A stretch of DNA of 64,000 bases from Streptomyces sp. NBC_00670 (GTDB lineage: Bacteria > Actinomycetota > Actinomycetes > Streptomycetales > Streptomycetaceae), in NCBI RefSeq assembly GCF_036226765.1, contig NZ_CP109017.1, forward strand, positions 4,713,001-4,777,000, given 5' to 3'. Below are positions 62,123-64,000 of this stretch, one piece after another. Every line of letters begins with the position of its first letter. Position 1 is the stretch's first letter. A program made the position numbers and the translations under genes. The notes beneath the pieces are model-generated. The model searched no databases and was not told the DNA's origin. It worked only from the letters and a program-made list of their open reading frames with translations.

Positions 62123-64000
62123 CTACGCGAGCCCCAACGACCTTCGCAGGAACTCCAGTTGCAGTCGCAGCAGATTCTCCGCGACCGTCTCCTGCGGGGT
62201 CATGTGCGTGACGCCCGACAGCGGCAGCACCTCGTGCGGCCGCCCGGCGGCCAGCAGGGCCGACGACAGCCGCAGGGAGTGCGCGACGACGACGTTGTCG
62301 TCCGCGAGGCCGTGAATGATCATCATCGGCCGGTGCGGGCCCTCCGCCGCGTCGACGAGCCCCGCGTCGTCGAGGAGCGAGTTGCGCCGGTAGACCTCCG
62401 GCTGCTCGCCGGGCAGGCCCAGGTACCGCTCCTGGTAGTGCGTGTCGTACAGCCGCAGATCGGTGACCGGAGCCCCGACCACCGCCGCGTGGAAGACGTC
62501 CGGGCGGCGCAGCGCGCCGAGCGCGGCGAGGTACCCGCCGAAGGACCAGCCGCGGATCGCGACCCGGTCCAGATCGAGCGGGAACTCCTCGGCGAGCGCG
62601 TGCAGCGCGTCGACCTGGTCCTGGAGGACGACGTCCGCGAGCTCGTCCCGTACGGCCTTCTCCCACGCCGGGGAGCGGCCCGGCGTGCCCCGCCCGTCCG
62701 CGACGACCACCGCGAAGCCCTGGTCGGCGAACCACTGCGAGGTGAGGTGCGGGTTGTGCGCGGCGAGCACCCGCTGGCCGTGCGGACCGCCGTAGGGGTC
62801 CATCAGGACGGGCAAACGGGGACCGCCGGTCTCACGGGGGTAGTCCGTAGGCATAAGCACGGCGCATGGGATTTTCCGTGCGCCCCCCTCTACGAGGCTC
62901 ACGCGCGGGGAGAAATTCGGACTTTCCGCGTACGACGCCACGGTCGCCGTCGGCTTGCCGTCGCGAAGTACCTGCACACGGGCGCCCGGCCGGTCCAACA
63001 CCGCGCTGACCAGCACGGTCACGCCCCCGGCGCGCACCGCCGAGTGCACGCCGGGCTCCTGCGAAACGCGCTCCACCCCGAGCTCGTTCACCCGGTGGAC
63101 GTGCACCTCGCCGAGCTCCGGGTCGGCCGCCCCCGCCCCGGCGGAGGCCGAGACCAGGACGTCGTCGGCGCCGACGTCAAGTACCGCCCGCACATGCAAC
63201 TGCGGCCCGGTCAACGGGCGTTCGCCGACCGCGAGGACCCGCGCCCCGCCCTCGTCGGCGATCCGCACGAGCTGTCCGGAGGGGCTCCAGCACGGCACCC
63301 CGGGGAAAAGATCAAGCCAAGTTGGATCTTCGTCGGCGTGCACCATCCGGGTCGCTCCGGTGTTCGGATCGACCGCGAGAATCAGTTGACTGCGCTGGTC
63401 GCGGGCCTGCACGAGGATGAGCGGCGCACCCGCCGCTGACCAGTGCACTCGCGCCACATAGGGGTAGCCGGCGCGGTCCCAGACCACCTCCGTGCGCACT
63501 CCGTCCAGGCCGAGCACGAACAGCCGTACGTCCGCGTTGTCCGTACCCGCAGAGGGGTACGCGACGGGCTGCGGAGCCCGGCCCGGATGCGCCGGGTCGG
63601 AGATCCACCACCGCTGCACGGGGGTGTCGTCCACCCGCGCGACCAGCAACCGGTCCGAATCCGGGGACCACCAGAACCCGCGAGAACGGGACATTTCCTC
63701 GGCCGCGACGAACTCCGCGAGACCGTACGAAACGCCCTCCGACTCCGGTTCCAGCAGCGCCCGGTCGTCCTCGCCCTCCGCGCCCACGACCCGCAGCGCG
63801 CCCCCGGCGACATAGGCGACATGCCGCCCGTCCGGGGACGGACGCGGATCGACCACCGGTCCCGCGGCGGGCAGTTCGCGCGCCGTACCGGCCCGCAGCT
63901 CGGCCGTGAAAAGCCGCCCTGACAAGGCGAAAGACGCCAACTCGACGGCGCCGTCGGTGGCGTAGCCGACGATGCCGGCGCCGCCCTCACGGCTGCGCTC
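62123..64000 (-). CDS. S9-family prolyl oligopeptidase / DPP IV-like peptidase (5' end outside window)
   Basis: 626 codons visible including the stop; the frame stays open to the right edge, so the N-terminus is missing. The first two-thirds are the beta-propeller of dipeptidyl peptidase IV relatives (DPRPSPDGRHVAYVAGGALR, GFWWSPDSDRLLVARVDDTP). The C-terminal alpha/beta-hydrolase has the Ser nucleophile GWSFGGYLAA, Asp in HGLADDNVVVAHS and His in GVTHMTPQE. It should cleave dipeptides or short peptides from proline- or alanine-containing substrates. No lipobox or signal is visible in this part. Peptide turnover may complement the nearby peptide importers, which is inference. Confidence 0.93.
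   Translation of the reverse strand, partial: ERSREGGAGIVGYATDGAVELASFALSGRLFTAELRAGTARELPAAGPVVDPRPSPDGRHVAYVAGGALRVVGAEGEDDRALLEPESEGVSYGLAEFVAAEEMSRSRGFWWSPDSDRLLVARVDDTPVQRWWISDPAHPGRAPQPVAYPSAGTDNADVRLFVLGLDGVRTEVVWDRAGYPYVARVHWSAAGAPLILVQARDQRSQLILAVDPNTGATRMVHADEDPTWLDLFPGVPCWSPSGQLVRIADEGGARVLAVGERPLTGPQLHVRAVLDVGADDVLVSASAGAGAADPELGEVHVHRVNELGVERVSQEPGVHSAVRAGGVTVLVSAVLDRPGARVQVLRDGKPTATVASYAESPNFSPRVSLVEGGARKIPCAVLMPTDYPRETGGPRLPVLMDPYGGPHGQRVLAAHNPHLTSQWFADQGFAVVVADGRGTPGRSPAWEKAVRDELADVVLQDQVDALHALAEEFPLDLDRVAIRGWSFGGYLAALGALRRPDVFHAAVVGAPVTDLRLYDTHYQERYLGLPGEQPEVYRRNSLLDDAGLVDAAEGPHRPMMIIHGLADDNVVVAHSLRLSSALLAAGRPHEVLPLSGVTHMTPQETVAENLLRLQLEFLRRSLGLA

Overview
The window is chromosomal DNA from a Streptomyces-type actinomycete. 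It has very high G+C, a strong third-position G/C bias that opens long antisense shadow frames, many GTG starts, and actinomycete hallmark genes: a polyphosphate glucokinase, DUF397/DUF5753 regulators, a PAS-GAF-SpoIIE-HATPase phosphatase and BldK-like peptide transporters. From memory, the order sdhB-sdhA-sdhC, small gene, solute-binding lipoprotein, typA, peptide ABC transporter matches the S. coelicolor region that carries bldK. I saw no tRNA, rRNA, CRISPR array or prophage.

Layout. 1-8.2 kb is housekeeping: the end of a DUF1707 protein, class I fumarase with a possible iron box, exonuclease VII (xseBA), ispH, ppgK, a DUF6542 membrane protein and ychF. 8.2-18.4 kb is mixed: an SDR/MmyB-type regulator pair, a SNF2 helicase, a PAP2 membrane phosphatase, an acyltransferase homologue with Gly at the nucleophile position, a GntR/UTRA regulator, a SPOR-like small protein, a NUDIX hydrolase and an anti-sigma-type ATPase. 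18.7-25.5 kb holds regulators: a SpoIIE-family phosphatase, a lipoprotein, a MarR/FMN-reductase pair with twin operator palindromes, and a WhiJ-like XRE/DUF397/HATPase cassette. 25.5-29.3 kb is a polymorphic toxin and immunity gene pair. 30.7-35.9 kb is the succinate dehydrogenase operon, with an IS200/IS605-type tnpB element inserted between sdhA and sdhB on the opposite strand. 36.3-41.1 kb has a solute-binding lipoprotein and typA.

41.7-60.1 kb carries three complete five-gene oligopeptide ABC transporter cassettes (binding protein, two permeases, two ATPases). Cassettes 1 and 3 run rightward and are clear paralogues. Cassette 2 lies between them on the minus strand, is more divergent, and its binding protein appears membrane-tethered at the C-terminus. 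The window ends with an NmrA/LysR divergent pair and the C-terminal part of an S9 prolyl-oligopeptidase-type peptidase.

Two features recur across the window. One is a family of GC-rich palindromic intergenic repeats, found at six convergent or tandem gene junctions. The other is a start-site arrangement, a TANNNT hexamer 6-7 nt before the start codon, expected of leaderless transcripts and seen at nine genes. The observations most worth follow-up are the tnpB insertion splitting sdhAB, the toxin/immunity pair, the Ser-to-Gly acyltransferase and the triplicated BldK-like locus.
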